From NCBI RefSeq assembly GCF_036227565.1, contig NZ_CP109460.1:2418001-2482000 (forward strand): DNA of 64,000 bases, given 5' to 3'. The DNA is from Streptomyces sp. NBC_01454. GTDB taxonomy: Bacteria; Actinomycetota; Actinomycetes; Streptomycetales; Streptomycetaceae. Positions 48,223 to 59,040 of this stretch are shown here, piece after piece (position 1 is the first letter of the stretch; each line of letters starts with the position of its first letter). Position numbers and translations under genes: made by a program. Under the pieces are notes generated by a model. That model worked only from the letters and a program-made list of their open reading frames with translations, was not told the DNA's origin and made no database searches.

Positions 48223-49632
48223 TCACTTGCCGGGCAGCGCCGGCTTGGTGTCGGTGTCGAGCCAGGTGTGGAACAGGTCGCCCAGCCGCTGGCCGGAGAT
48301 CTTCTCGGCGAGCGCGATGAACTGCGCGGTGTCGGCGTTGCCGTAGCGGTGCTGTGCGGTCCAGGCCGGCAGCAGCTTGAAGAACGCCGGGTCGCCGATC
48401 CGCTCGCGCAGCGCCTGGAGCGTCATCGCGCCCCGCTGGTAGACAGAGTCGGCGAACATGGTGTCCCGCTTCGGGTCGGCGATCTTCTGCTTCCAGAACG
48501 AGTCGTCGGCCGGGATCTCGTTGTACACCTTGCGGAAGGCGTCATGGGCGCTGAGCGTCCCGCGGTGCTCGGACCACAGCCACTGGGCGTAGCTGGCGAA
48601 GCCCTCGTTGAGCCAGATGTTCTTCCACTGCTTGACGGAGACCGAGTCGCCGAACCACTGGTGGGCCAGCTCGTGGACGATGGTGGACTCGCTGCGGACG
48701 GCCGAGTAGACCGGCTTGGACTGCACCTCCAGCGAGAAGCCGGCCTGCGGCATGTCGTCGACGATCGCCCCGGTCTCCTCGAAGGGGTACGGGCCGAAGA
48801 CCTTCGACCAGTAGTCGGTGGCCTCGGCGGTGACGCCGTAGACGTCGACCTTGCCGGTGGGCAGGGTGGGGTCGGTGGCGACGTACATGGGTATCCCGCC
48901 GGGGGTGGTGCCCGTGCGGACGTCGAACTTGCCGATGGTGGCGGTGGCCAGGTACGTCGCCATCGGGCGGCTCTCGCGCCAGTGGGCGTAGGACCGGCCG
49001 TGCGCCTCACCCGAGTTGATGAGCCGGCCGTTGGAGACGCCGGTCAGGCCCTTGGGGGCGTCGATGCGGATGTCGTAGGTGGCCTTGTCGCTGGGGTGGT
49101 CGCTGGAGGGGAACCACGTCGAGGCGGCGTTGGGCTCGCAGGCGACGAAGACACCGTCCTTGGTCTTCATCCAGCCGTAGTCGGAGCCGAAGACGATCGG
49201 CCCGCTCAGCGGCTTGGGAACGCCGTGGTAGGCGAGGGCGACGGTGAACCTGTGGCCGCGGCGCAGCGCGAAGTCGGGGCGGATGGTGATCTCGTCGCCG
49301 GATCTGGTGAAGTGCGCCCGGCGGCCGTTCACCCGCACCGAGTCGACCGTCAGCTTCTGCAGGTCGAGGTCGAAGGCGGAGAGGTTCTGGGTGGCCCTGG
49401 CGGTGAGCGTGGTGCGGCCGTCGAGGCGGCCGCTGGTGGGGTGGTAGCTGACGCCCAGGTCGTAATGCAGGGCGTCGAAGCCGCCGTTGCCCATCTTGGG
49501 GAAGTACGGGTCCCCGGCACCGGCGGCACCGGCGGACGCGCCGGGCGCCGCGGCGATCGAGGCGGTCGCTGCCACCGCGGTGGCCAGGGCGAGCCACCGG
49601 GAGGTGCGGCGCGCAGAACGGGAGAGTGCCAT
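48223..49632 (-). CDS. Secreted M1-family metallopeptidase
   Basis: A 469-residue exported aminopeptidase-type enzyme. A Sec signal peptide (ALATAVAATASIAAAPGASA) is followed by a beta-rich domain and the zinc catalytic domain with HELAHQW (HExxH) and, 18 residues on, the third ligand in NEGFASY. The classical GAMEN loop is replaced by a diverged stretch. ATG at 49632 has AAGGGA eight bases upstream. It probably clips amino acids from extracellular peptides, and lies next to a dipeptide ABC transporter, which would import the products. Convergent with the channel gene. Confidence 0.94.
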   Translation of the reverse strand: MALSRSARRTSRWLALATAVAATASIAAAPGASAGAAGAGDPYFPKMGNGGFDALHYDLGVSYHPTSGRLDGRTTLTARATQNLSAFDLDLQKLTVDSVRVNGRRAHFTRSGDEITIRPDFALRRGHRFTVALAYHGVPKPLSGPIVFGSDYGWMKTKDGVFVACEPNAASTWFPSSDHPSDKATYDIRIDAPKGLTGVSNGRLINSGEAHGRSYAHWRESRPMATYLATATIGKFDVRTGTTPGGIPMYVATDPTLPTGKVDVYGVTAEATDYWSKVFGPYPFEETGAIVDDMPQAGFSLEVQSKPVYSAVRSESTIVHELAHQWFGDSVSVKQWKNIWLNEGFASYAQWLWSEHRGTLSAHDAFRKVYNEIPADDSFWKQKIADPKRDTMFADSVYQRGAMTLQALRERIGDPAFFKLLPAWTAQHRYGNADTAQFIALAEKISGQRLGDLFHTWLDTDTKPALPGK

Positions 49633-49730
49633 GAGCCATCCCTTTCGGACACACGGATGAAGATCGAACAACCGTGCCGACTCTGCACCCTCCCGTTGTC
49701 CTTCGCCCAGGACTTTGCCAACTCCAGGTG

Positions 49731-50864
49731 CTATTCGCCGGTTGAGGACCCGTTGCCGCGGTCCCCGTCCGCCGGAGCGGCGGCGGTCGCCGGGTCACCG
49801 GCGTTCTCCGGGTGGTGGCAGGCCACCTGGTGCCCGGTGCGCAGCGCGACCAGCGGCGGCTCGGTGGTGGTGCACACCTCGGTCGCCTTCCAGCAGCGGG
49901 TACGGAAACGGCAGCCGGAGGGCGGGTTGATCGGCGAGGGCACATCGCCCTTGAGCAGGATCCGGTCGCGCTGGGTACGCCGCTTGGGATCGGGCACCGG
50001 CACCGCGGACAGCAGCGCCTTGGTGTACGGGTGCATCGGCGACTCGTAGAGCGTCTTGCGGTCGCTCAACTCCACGATCTTGCCGAGGTACATCACCGCG
50101 ATCCGGTCCGAGACGTGCCGGATGACCGAGAGGTCGTGGGCGATGATGACGTAGGTCAGGCCCAGTTCCTCCTGGAGGTCGTCCATGAGGTTGACGACCT
50201 GCGCCTGGATGGACACGTCCAGCGCGGAGACCGGCTCGTCGGCGACGACCAGCTTGGGCTTGAGCGCCAGGGCGCGGGCGATGCCGATGCGCTGGCGCTG
50301 GCCGCCGGAGAACTCGTGCGGATAGCGGTTGTAGTGCTCCGGGCTCAGGCCCACCAGCTCCAGCAGCCGCTGCACCTCCTTCTTCAGCCCGCCCTCGGGC
50401 TCGACGCCCTGGAGGCGGAAGGGGGTGGAGACGATGCCGCCGATGGTGTGCCGCGGGTTCAGCGAACCGTACGGATCCTGGAAGATCATCTGAACGTCGC
50501 GGCGCATCGGCCGCAGCTTGCCGGGCGACAGATGGGTGATGTCCCGGCCCTGGAACTCGATGGTGCCGCCGGTCGGTTCGTCGAGCCGGGTGATCAGCCG
50601 GCCCATGGTCGACTTGCCGCACCCGGACTCCCCGACGACGCCCAGCGTCTCCCCGGGCCGTACGTCGAAGTCGATGCCGTCGACCGCCTGCACCGCCCCG
50701 GCCTGCCGCTTGAGCAGCCCCTTGGTGATCGGGAAGTGCCGCACCAGACCGCGCACCCGCAGCAGCGGCGCGGCGTCCGGGGAGGCCTCGGCGGAGCGCT
50801 CCGCCGGGGTCTCCCGCTTCTGGAGCGGGATCTTCTTGCTCTGGTCGTCCGTCGTCTCGGTCAC
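49731..50864 (-). CDS. dppF: Dipeptide/oligopeptide ABC transporter ATP-binding protein (DppF-like)
   Basis: A 377-residue ABC ATPase with Walker A GESGCGKST, signature HEFSGGQRQRIGIARAL, and Walker B VVADEPVSALD. The C-terminal Cys-rich oligopeptide-transporter motif (INPPSGCRFRTRCWKATEVC) binds an Fe-S or metal cluster in this family. GTG 50864 overlaps the dppD stop (GTGA). It is the last gene of the dpp operon and ends 98 bp before the peptidase start. Confidence 0.94.
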   Translation of the reverse strand: MTETTDDQSKKIPLQKRETPAERSAEASPDAAPLLRVRGLVRHFPITKGLLKRQAGAVQAVDGIDFDVRPGETLGVVGESGCGKSTMGRLITRLDEPTGGTIEFQGRDITHLSPGKLRPMRRDVQMIFQDPYGSLNPRHTIGGIVSTPFRLQGVEPEGGLKKEVQRLLELVGLSPEHYNRYPHEFSGGQRQRIGIARALALKPKLVVADEPVSALDVSIQAQVVNLMDDLQEELGLTYVIIAHDLSVIRHVSDRIAVMYLGKIVELSDRKTLYESPMHPYTKALLSAVPVPDPKRRTQRDRILLKGDVPSPINPPSGCRFRTRCWKATEVCTTTEPPLVALRTGHQVACHHPENAGDPATAAAPADGDRGNGSSTGE

Positions 50865-51972
50865 AGCTTCGGCGCAATCTCTTCGGTCCAGATACGCTCC
50901 CGCTCCTCCTGCGGCAGGTGGCAGGCGGAGAAGTGCCCGCCGCCGGCCTCGCGCAGCTCGGGACGGACCGTACGGGTCAGGTTGTCCTTGGGGACGTCGG
51001 CGTACGGGCAGCGGGGGTTGAAGGCACAGCCGGACGGGACGTTGATCAGGCTGGGCGGGGAGCCCTTCACCGGGATCAGCCGCTCCGTCTGGTCGCGGTC
51101 GATGCGTGGCATGGAGCCGAGCAGTCCCCAGGTGTAGGGGTGGCGGGGCGCGGAGAAGATCTTCTCGGCCGGGCCGCGCTCGACGCACCGTCCGCCGTAC
51201 ATCACCAGCAGATCGTCGGCGAGTTCGGCGACCACCCCGAGGTCGTGGGTGATGAGGACGACCGCCGAGCCGAACTCCTTCTGCAGGTCGCGGATCAGGT
51301 CCAGGATCTGCGCCTGGACGGTGACGTCCAGGGCGGTGGTCGGCTCGTCCGCGATCAGCAGCTCGGGGTTGTTGACCAGCGCCATCGCGATCATGGCGCG
51401 CTGGCGCATCCCGCCGGAGAACTGGTGCGGATGGTCGTCGACCCGCTTGTCGGGCTGCGGGATGCCGACCCGGTCGAGCATCTCGATCGCCCGCTTGCGC
51501 GCGGTCTTCTTGTTCACGTCGTGGTGGACGCGGTATGCCTCGACGATCTGGTTGCCGACCGAGTAGAAGGGGTGCAGCGCGGACAGCGGATCCTGGAAGA
51601 TCATCGCCATCTCGCGGCCGCGCAGCCGGCGTACCTCGTCCGGGTCGGCGGAGACCAGCTCCTTGCCGTCGAGCCAGATCTCACCGGACATGGTCACCTT
51701 GCTGCGCTGCCGGCGCGAGGCGCGGTGCAGACCCATGACGGCGAGCGAGGTCACCGACTTCCCGGAGCCGGACTCGCCGACGATCCCGAGCGTCTTGCCC
51801 TTCTCCAGGCTGAAGGTCAGCCCGTCGACGGACTTCACCAGCCCGTCGTCGGTGGGGAAGTGCACCTTCAGATCGCGCACGTCGAGGAAGGCCGCGTCCC
51901 GCGGTGCCTTCCCGGGCGCTTCGGCGGCGGCCGGGGCGGCTGCGGCCTCGGCCCTGTCCTCGGAGGAGTCGG

Positions 51973-51976
<4 letters not shown>
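50861..51976 (-). CDS. dppD: Dipeptide/oligopeptide ABC transporter ATP-binding protein (DppD-like)
   Basis: A 371-residue ATPase. Walker A GESGSGKSV, signature HQFSGGMRQRAMIAMAL, Walker B LLIADEPTTALD. The C-terminus carries the matching Cys motif (VPSGCAFNPRCPYAD). An Ala/Glu-rich N-terminal extension of about 25 residues precedes the domain. GTG 51976 overlaps the dppB stop (GTGA), and its own stop overlaps the dppF start. DppD and DppF form the heterodimeric motor. Confidence 0.94.
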
Positions 51977-52983
<1,007 letters not shown>

Positions 52984-53060
52984 GGGGCGCGGCGTCGGCG
53001 CCGCGGGCCGGACCGGGCCGGCCCGCGGACACCAATGCCTTCACCTGCCTTCCGGGGCTG

Positions 53061-54812
53061 CTACTTCTTGACGCCGATGTTGAGGTAGTCGTACTGACCG
53101 CTGAAGGCCGAGGTGGACACCAGGTTGGTGGCCTTGGGCGAGCGGTACATCAGGACCTTGAAGTAGGTGAGCGGAACCAGCGCCGCCTGCTCCATCGCCT
53201 TCTTGTCGATCTCGGCGTAGGCCTTCTCGCGGGCCGCCTTGTCGGGGTTGGCGATGGCGCTGTCGAGCAGCTTGTTGATCGCCGGGTCGTCCAGCTCCGA
53301 GAGGTTGGTGTTGCCGGACTGGCTGATCGCCTTGCCGTTCAGGATCTGCTGGAGGTAGCCGTAGCCGGTCGGGAAGTCCGAGCCCCACTGCATCATGATC
53401 AGGCCGGCGTTGTTCTTCTTGTTGAACTTCGGCACACCGGCGTAGTCCGAGAAGTACTTGCTGGTCGGGTACGACTGGATCTTGGCGGTGACACCGATCT
53501 TCTTCAGCGAGTCGATGATCGAGGTGGCCGCGTCGACCTCGTCCTGGCGGTCGTTGCGGGCCAGGATCGTGGTCGTGGTCTTGCCGGCGCCGCACGCGGC
53601 CCAGTGCTTCTTGGCCTCGGCGAGGTCCAGCTTGTCGCCGGCGTACTTCTGCGGATACAGGTCGTACTTCTGGTAGCCGTCGATGTCGGTCGGCAGGACC
53701 GTGGAGGCCACGTCACCGCGGATCGGGCCGCCGAGCGAGGTCTGGACGGCCTTCTTGTCGATCGCGTACTCGACGGCCTTGCGGCACTCCAGATTGTCGA
53801 ACGGCTTCACCTTGGTGTCGATCGCCGTGTAGACGAGGCGCTGGCCGAGCGCGTTGTCGGTGTTGGCCTTCTCCTTGGCGTCGGTCAGCAGCTGGGCCTG
53901 CGTCTGTCCGTCGACCCCGCGGCCGGCCAGGTCCACCAGGGTGTTGCCCGACTGGAGGTCCTTGTCGATGGTCGACTGGGCGACCTTCAGATTCAGGACG
54001 ATCTTGTCCGGCAGCTGCTTGCGCAGCGGGTCAGTCTTCGCGGACCACTGCGGGTTGCGCACCAGGGTGAGCTGCTTGCCCTCGTCGTAGCTCTGGAACT
54101 TGTACGAACCGGTGGACATCACCGCCTTGGTGTAGTCCGCGCCCTTGTCCTTGGCCTGCGGGACCGGCGCGGTCTGTGGGGCGCTGACCAGGTAGTCGAA
54201 CTCGGCGAACGGCTTCTTGAGGTGGAAGACGACCGTCTGCGCGTCGGGGGTCTCGATGGACTTCAGCCCGGCCTTGCCCTTGTCCTTGTAGGGACCCTTG
54301 TAGCCGCCGTCGTTGTCCTTGAGGAACTGCTGGAAGTAGTTCGGGCCCAGCGAGAGGGTGTCACGCGCGAAGTTGCTGCGCTCGACGGCGTACTTGACGT
54401 CCTGCGAGGTGACCGCGGAACCGTCCTCGTACTTGACGCCCTTGCGGAGCTTGTACGTCCAGGTCTTGCCGCCGTCGCTGGACTTGCCCATCGACTCGGC
54501 GAGGTCCGGGGCCAGCTCGTTCCCCTTGGCGCCGGGGCCCGGCTTGAAGGTGGTCAGCGGGCGCGCGTAGAGCCGGCTGAAGTTGTAGATGAAGGCGTAG
54601 TAGGTGTTGCCCGGGTCGAACGACTCGGGGGCGTCACTGAGTGCGTAGGTGACCGTGCCCCCCTTCGCGTCCGAGGCATTGACGACGCCCTTGGTGGCGG
54701 CGTTCGCCTCGCCCGAACCGCTTGCCGAGTCCTTGCCCCCGCTGCAGCCGGCCAGCAAAAGGCCCGCACTGGTGATGGCCGCAACCGCCGCGACCGGAAC
54801 TGACCTTCGCAT
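53061..54812 (-). CDS. dppA: Dipeptide-binding lipoprotein (DppA-like)
   Basis: A 583-residue extracytoplasmic solute-binding lipoprotein. The signal ends in LLLAGC with Cys23 lipidated. The SBP family 5 fold includes VTYALSDAPESFDPGNTYY and TWTYKLRKGVKYEDGSAVT. It captures oligopeptides for the permease. ATG 54812 has AAGGGG about 12 bases upstream. It sits between dppC (92 bp upstream) and dppB (77 bp downstream), unlike the classical dppA-first order. Confidence 0.95.
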   Translation of the reverse strand: MRRSVPVAAVAAITSAGLLLAGCSGGKDSASGSGEANAATKGVVNASDAKGGTVTYALSDAPESFDPGNTYYAFIYNFSRLYARPLTTFKPGPGAKGNELAPDLAESMGKSSDGGKTWTYKLRKGVKYEDGSAVTSQDVKYAVERSNFARDTLSLGPNYFQQFLKDNDGGYKGPYKDKGKAGLKSIETPDAQTVVFHLKKPFAEFDYLVSAPQTAPVPQAKDKGADYTKAVMSTGSYKFQSYDEGKQLTLVRNPQWSAKTDPLRKQLPDKIVLNLKVAQSTIDKDLQSGNTLVDLAGRGVDGQTQAQLLTDAKEKANTDNALGQRLVYTAIDTKVKPFDNLECRKAVEYAIDKKAVQTSLGGPIRGDVASTVLPTDIDGYQKYDLYPQKYAGDKLDLAEAKKHWAACGAGKTTTTILARNDRQDEVDAATSIIDSLKKIGVTAKIQSYPTSKYFSDYAGVPKFNKKNNAGLIMMQWGSDFPTGYGYLQQILNGKAISQSGNTNLSELDDPAINKLLDSAIANPDKAAREKAYAEIDKKAMEQAALVPLTYFKVLMYRSPKATNLVSTSAFSGQYDYLNIGVKK

Positions 54813-54903
54813 GATGGTCGGTGCCCCTTCGTTCGTCGAGAAAGGTCAACATCAAAACGTCAAAATGCCGTGGAGAGAGGTGAGCGGGCGCCCCGCGCCG
54901 CCG

Positions 54904-55902
54904 TCAGCGGCTGCGCGGGTCCAGCGCGTCCCGCAGACCGTCACCGAGCAGGTTGAAGGCGAGCACGGTGACGAAGATCGCGAGGCCGGGGACGATCATG
55001 TACTGGGGGTCGACCTCGTAGTACTTGACCGCCTGGTTGAGCATGCCGCCCCAGGACGCCTGGGGCGGCTGGATACCGACGCCCAGGAAGCTCAGGGCCG
55101 CCTCGAAGAGGATGTTGGAGGGGATCAGCAGGGTGGAGTAGACGATGATCGGCCCCACCAGGTTGGGCAGCAGTTCCCGGAAGAGGATGAACGGCCCGCG
55201 GGCGCCCATGCCACGGGCGGCGTCGACGAATTCACGCTCCCGCAGCGAGAGCGTCTGGGCCCGCACGATGCGCCCCATGTACGGCCAGTTGAAGAAGCCG
55301 ATCACGAAGATCAGCACCGAGATGTGCAGCGGCAGGCCCTCCAGGCCGAAGGCGCCGCCCTGCAGCGAGGCGGAGATCGCGATGGCGAACAGCAGCAGCG
55401 GGAAGGCCAGGAAGACATCCATCATCCGGCTGATGAAGGCGTCCACCCGCCCGCGGTAGAAGCCGGCGACGACCCCGAGGACGGTGCCGAGGGCGACCGA
55501 CAGCAGCGTGGCGCCGAACGCCACGATCAGCGACACCCAGGAGCCCTCCAGGATCCGGGCGAGCAGATCACGGCCGAACTTCGGGTCCACACCGAGCGGA
55601 TGGTCCGCACTCATCCCACCCAAGTCCCCCTTGGGAAGGGTGGTGTTGGGGTCGATCAGCGCCTGGTGGGGGCTGTCGGGGTCGAGTCCCAGCAGGGCCT
55701 GGAGGGGCCGGGAGAAAGCGGCGACGAGGATGAGCAGGATGACAACGATGGCACCGGCCACGGCGACCTTGTCCCGCCGGAAGCGCAACCAGGCGATCTG
55801 ACCGAGCGAGCGCCCCTCGATCCGCTGTGCTTCCACGCCCTTCAGCACCGCTTCCGGCTGCGCCTGGGCAGCCGCCCCGGTGGTCTCGATCGGTGCGGTC
55901 AC
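54904..55902 (-). CDS. dppC: Dipeptide ABC transporter permease (DppC-like)
   Basis: A 332-residue permease, first in the operon. The N-terminus has a long cytoplasmic arm then WLRFRRDKVAVAGAIVVILLILV. The typical extracytoplasmic HPLGVDPKFGRDLLARILEG is followed by five helices with the EAA loop EFVDAARGMGARGPFILF. GTG 55902 has AGAGGGG and a second AAGG upstream. Its promoter lies in the 418-bp region to the next gene. The order C-A-B-D-F is as I recall for Streptomyces dpp loci. Confidence 0.93.
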   Translation of the reverse strand: MTAPIETTGAAAQAQPEAVLKGVEAQRIEGRSLGQIAWLRFRRDKVAVAGAIVVILLILVAAFSRPLQALLGLDPDSPHQALIDPNTTLPKGDLGGMSADHPLGVDPKFGRDLLARILEGSWVSLIVAFGATLLSVALGTVLGVVAGFYRGRVDAFISRMMDVFLAFPLLLFAIAISASLQGGAFGLEGLPLHISVLIFVIGFFNWPYMGRIVRAQTLSLREREFVDAARGMGARGPFILFRELLPNLVGPIIVYSTLLIPSNILFEAALSFLGVGIQPPQASWGGMLNQAVKYYEVDPQYMIVPGLAIFVTVLAFNLLGDGLRDALDPRSR

Positions 55903-56320
55903 GGTGCCTTGACCCCTCTCGGCCGGCGGTGCCGGCCCACATCCCTGCCGCGAGAGCGGCCTGCTTCACATCACTGGTGCAAGTCCTGCGGATGTCCCGG
56001 AAGTTCGCACGGCGGATTTCGGGGATTCGCGTGACGTCGTGCGGGATGACACTCGCACAAGGAACCGAGGTCCTCTGCTGCCGGAGTCTTCATCCGAGTT
56101 GCGATCACTCACCAGACCCGGTCGGGAAAGGATGCGTAACTGTGATGGTCCGCGGCTGCCCGTTATACGGACATCGGCGCGGTGTGAGCGGGGCGCACCA
56201 CCGCGGGAAAGGGCCTCAACCGCGGGGCATACCAGGAGAATTCACCCGGAAAAGCACCGGTACCGGCGCCGGGAGAGGTCCGTACGGAGAGGTCCGTACG
56301 GAGAGGTCGGTACGGAGAGG
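55903..56320. other. Intergenic region upstream of the dpp operon
   Basis: These 418 bp hold the dpp promoter and leader and, at their right end, the 14-bp repeat array (56273-56328). A TATAAC-like -10 candidate at about 56173-56178 on the minus strand lacks a clear -35 partner. No RNA or small gene was supported. Confidence 0.4.
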
Positions 56321-56328
56321 TCAGTACG
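56273..56328. repeat. Four 14-bp tandem repeats at SseB-like gene end
   Basis: GAGAGGTCCGTACG is repeated four times with small changes in the third and fourth copies. The last copy contains the stop codon of the SseB-like gene on the minus strand, and the array extends into its 3' flank. CCGTACGG-type dyads recur every 14 bp. Confidence 0.85.
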
Positions 56329-57112
56329 GGCGCGGGTAGCCGTAGCCGGGGGACGGGGCCGGAGGCTGCTGCTGGACGTAGCCGTCACGGTCGAAGAAGG
56401 GGCGCGTGGAGGCCCGCATCCACAGGGCGACCGGGTCGTAGTCGTCGTTCATCGCGACCGTGGAGACCGGCAGGCCGTCCGGCACCGCGCCGATCGACTG
56501 CTGGATCATCAACCGCACCGAATCCACCGCGTGCTGACCGGTGTCGTACAGATCCAGACCGATCGCCAGATAAGGGGCGCCGAGCGCGGGCTGTACCCAG
56601 GCCCGGCGCAGCGACCGGACGGCGGGCGTCCGGTGGGCGTTCTGCGCGAGCAGCGCGTAGAACTGCGGGATGTCGATGACCGGCTCGGTGATCCGCAGCG
56701 GTCCGGCGGGCAGCCGGTCGAGGCCGCCGGCGATCCGGCGCAGGTCCAGCCAGGGGATGCCCACGCCGCCCCCGGGGGCGTGCGGGTTCAGCCACAGACC
56801 CCAGCGGTCGGGGAAGAGCGCGGCGGCGATCTCGGGGCCGGTGACCACTTCGTGGTCGCGGTTCCAGCCGGAGGCGGCGAGTTCGGGCGCCGAGGTCACA
56901 CAGGGGGCATAACCGAGGCCGTCGACCTCCATGTTGCCGTACTGCGCGTCGGGCGAACCGGCCCGCCCCTGCCAGAGCAGCATCCAGACCTGGCCCGCGG
57001 CGAGCGCGTGCAGCAGCGCCTCATAGGCGTCGTAACGGCCGGGCGAGACCTGCTGGAGCAGCTGCTCCAGCGCTCCGGCCGCCGTCGGCCCCTGATGCGC
57101 ACCCGCGCTCAC
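56321..57112 (-). CDS. SseB-like protein (first copy)
   Basis: A 263-residue acidic soluble protein with the SseB N-terminal pattern (YEALLHALAAGQVWMLLWQGRAGSPDAQYGNMEVDG, in parts) and SseB-C-like FYALLAQNAHRTPAV and APYLAIGLDLYDTGQHAV. SseB (enhanced serine sensitivity) is of unknown biochemical function. Its siting next to gcv/glyA supports a serine/glycine link. A Pro/Tyr-rich tail (PGYGYPRPY) extends into the repeat array. GTG 57112 is the start. A second, diverged SseB gene follows at 57175-57972. Confidence 0.78.
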   Translation of the reverse strand: MSAGAHQGPTAAGALEQLLQQVSPGRYDAYEALLHALAAGQVWMLLWQGRAGSPDAQYGNMEVDGLGYAPCVTSAPELAASGWNRDHEVVTGPEIAAALFPDRWGLWLNPHAPGGGVGIPWLDLRRIAGGLDRLPAGPLRITEPVIDIPQFYALLAQNAHRTPAVRSLRRAWVQPALGAPYLAIGLDLYDTGQHAVDSVRLMIQQSIGAVPDGLPVSTVAMNDDYDPVALWMRASTRPFFDRDGYVQQQPPAPSPGYGYPRPY

Positions 57113-57174
57113 GTGGTCCGTCCCTTCAGTCAGCAGGGCACGTTAGGGGTGCGCCCGCCCGTCATCCAACCAGC

Positions 57175-57972
57175 TTACGAGTGGTCCCGGGAGTAGAAGG
57201 GCCGCACACGCTCCAGCATCCAGTCGGCGACCGGGTCCCCCTGGGCGAGATCGAGCATGACGAGCTGCACGGGCCAGGGCACCGGCACGGCGCCGAGCGC
57301 ACGTCCAAGGGCTGACAGTACCGCCTCACGAGCCGTGCCGTCGTGCAGTGCGGCGGGGTCGGCCACGACCTGGACACCGACGAACAACGCGGGCGTGTCG
57401 CCCTCGATGCTGGCCAGGGCACGCCGGGCACTCAGGACAATTCCGGCGGCGGAGAACTCCAGTCCGGCGGAGGCGAGGAAGTCCACCGGCTCCTCCTGCC
57501 AGTCCGGCTCGAAGAGCCGCACCCGGCCGCCGCTCGGCAGGCCGTCCCCGCCCTGCGCTCCGCCGCGGCACAGCGCGAAGACCGCGGCCGGCGGCAGCGG
57601 GACGCCTATCGTGCCCTCGGGGTTGACGACGATGCCGACCTGCGGCGGCAGCCCGCGGGCGAACTCCAGGGCCGGGGCGACGGTGAAGGACATGTGCGAG
57701 CCGACCGCCCGCAGGAATTCCTGCTCGGAGCTGTAGACCGGGACATATGGCGCGCCGCCCATCTCGACGGTGGGCAGATCGAGTCCGCGGGCACCGGGGC
57801 CCGCGCTCTGCGGGCCGCCGCCGTTGGGCAGCGGCACCCACACCCGGCTGCGCCCCAGGACCTCGACGATCCGGCCGCCCGCACCCGGATGCCCGACCGC
57901 GGCGGCCAGGACCTCTTCGAGTTCGTTAGCCGGCCACGCCAGCTGCGGTATCCCCTGTTCCGGCAATGTCAT
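57175..57972 (-). CDS. SseB-like protein (second copy)
   Basis: A 265-residue paralogue of the neighbouring gene: RVWVPLPNGG, then YVPVYSSEQEFLRAV, LPPQVGIVVNPEGTIGVPLPPA, and a C-terminal half VGVQVVADPAALHDGTAREAVLSAL. ATG 57972 was chosen; GTG 57996 is the alternative. Probably co-transcribed with the first copy (62-bp gap). The pair may modulate serine stress resistance. No enzymatic motif is recognised. Confidence 0.8.
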   Translation of the reverse strand: MTLPEQGIPQLAWPANELEEVLAAAVGHPGAGGRIVEVLGRSRVWVPLPNGGGPQSAGPGARGLDLPTVEMGGAPYVPVYSSEQEFLRAVGSHMSFTVAPALEFARGLPPQVGIVVNPEGTIGVPLPPAAVFALCRGGAQGGDGLPSGGRVRLFEPDWQEEPVDFLASAGLEFSAAGIVLSARRALASIEGDTPALFVGVQVVADPAALHDGTAREAVLSALGRALGAVPVPWPVQLVMLDLAQGDPVADWMLERVRPFYSRDHS

Positions 57973-58063
57973 CTCAACCCACCCGTTCCCAACCACGCCT
58001 TCTGGAAAAAGACCCTAGACGAGATGGCGGGCGGTGAAACCTGCGGGGCGGGTCCGATCTCGC

Positions 58064-58822
58064 TCAGCCGAAGCCCACCGTCTCCAGGGCGTTCGCCGCA
58101 CGCCGGTCGAGAAGGACCGCCGAGCCGACCCCGGAGGGCAGGTGGGCCGCCTCCGCCGCGCCGAGCAGCCGGCCCACCGCCCCGCGGTGCCGCGCGAAGG
58201 CGTACCCCGACACCCCGCGCCCACGGGCCTCCTGGCCGGAGCGCGCCACCTCCGGCGGCACATCGAGCAGCACCAGATGCAGCCCGCGGCCGCCGCGCAG
58301 CGCCGTCCGGGCGAGCCAGCCGCGCACCCACGCCAGCGTCCCGCAGTCGTGCACCACCACGCTGTCGCCGGAGCGCAACGCGCGGCGCAGCGCCAGATAG
58401 TGGGCGACCCGGACCAGCGGGCGGTAGAGGGCGTAGGGCAGCCGGCGCAGCCTGCCGCGCTCCCACCGTTCGCGTACGTCCTGCGAATCGATGCGGTGGA
58501 CCAGGGCGCCGCGCCCGTCCAGCGGCGGCACCACACGGTGCATCAGGGTGCTCTTGCCGCTGCCCGGCAGCCCGGAGACCACCACCAGATCGCCCGCCGG
58601 GAACCGCAGCTCCACCGCGCCCCGCGCCCGCCCCGCGCCCCGCAGATCCACGACCCCGGCGCGGCGGCCGGGCCGCAGGACCGTGCGCCGCGCCCGCCCG
58701 CCGCGGGACACGGCGGCGGCCCCCGCCACGGCGCCGGGACGCACGGCCCCGGCAGACACGGCCCTGGCGGGCACGACCCCCGAAGTGGCACCGCATGCCG
58801 CTTCTCCGTGCACCGTGATCAC
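58064..58822 (-). CDS. P-loop kinase-like AAA protein
   Basis: A 252-residue protein with an unstructured Ala/Arg-rich N-terminus of about 65 residues, then VVVSGLPGSGKSTLMHRVVPP (Walker A), VVVHDCGTLAWVRGWLAR, and DVPPEVARSGQEARGRGVSGYAFARHR, like small-molecule kinases of the zeta-toxin/phosphotransferase type. The substrate is unknown. GTG 58822 or GTG 58813 may start it. It diverges from the gcv riboswitch transcript. Confidence 0.72.
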   Translation of the reverse strand: MITVHGEAACGATSGVVPARAVSAGAVRPGAVAGAAAVSRGGRARRTVLRPGRRAGVVDLRGAGRARGAVELRFPAGDLVVVSGLPGSGKSTLMHRVVPPLDGRGALVHRIDSQDVRERWERGRLRRLPYALYRPLVRVAHYLALRRALRSGDSVVVHDCGTLAWVRGWLARTALRGGRGLHLVLLDVPPEVARSGQEARGRGVSGYAFARHRGAVGRLLGAAEAAHLPSGVGSAVLLDRRAANALETVGFG

Positions 58823-59040
58823 CCTCCCCGTCCGGTTCTGTTCCGGTTCGAGTCCGTCCCGTACCCGCAGAGTGTCAAGAAAAGGTAATGCCCATCAAGG
58901 TGGTTCCCCGATCCGCCCACGTCATGGGCGGGGCACCCACAGGGGCTCCTGTATCCGGCGAACCCGTGCAATGATGTGGCCGCCAGGTGCACCATGCGTC
59001 TCACTTGTGCACCGCCAACTCCATACCGGCCGCTTGAACC

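Noticed and set aside
58840..58870. T-loop-like GGTTCGAGTCC, possible tRNA
   Set aside because: Only three of five T-stem pairs form and no acceptor or anticodon arm is found upstream.
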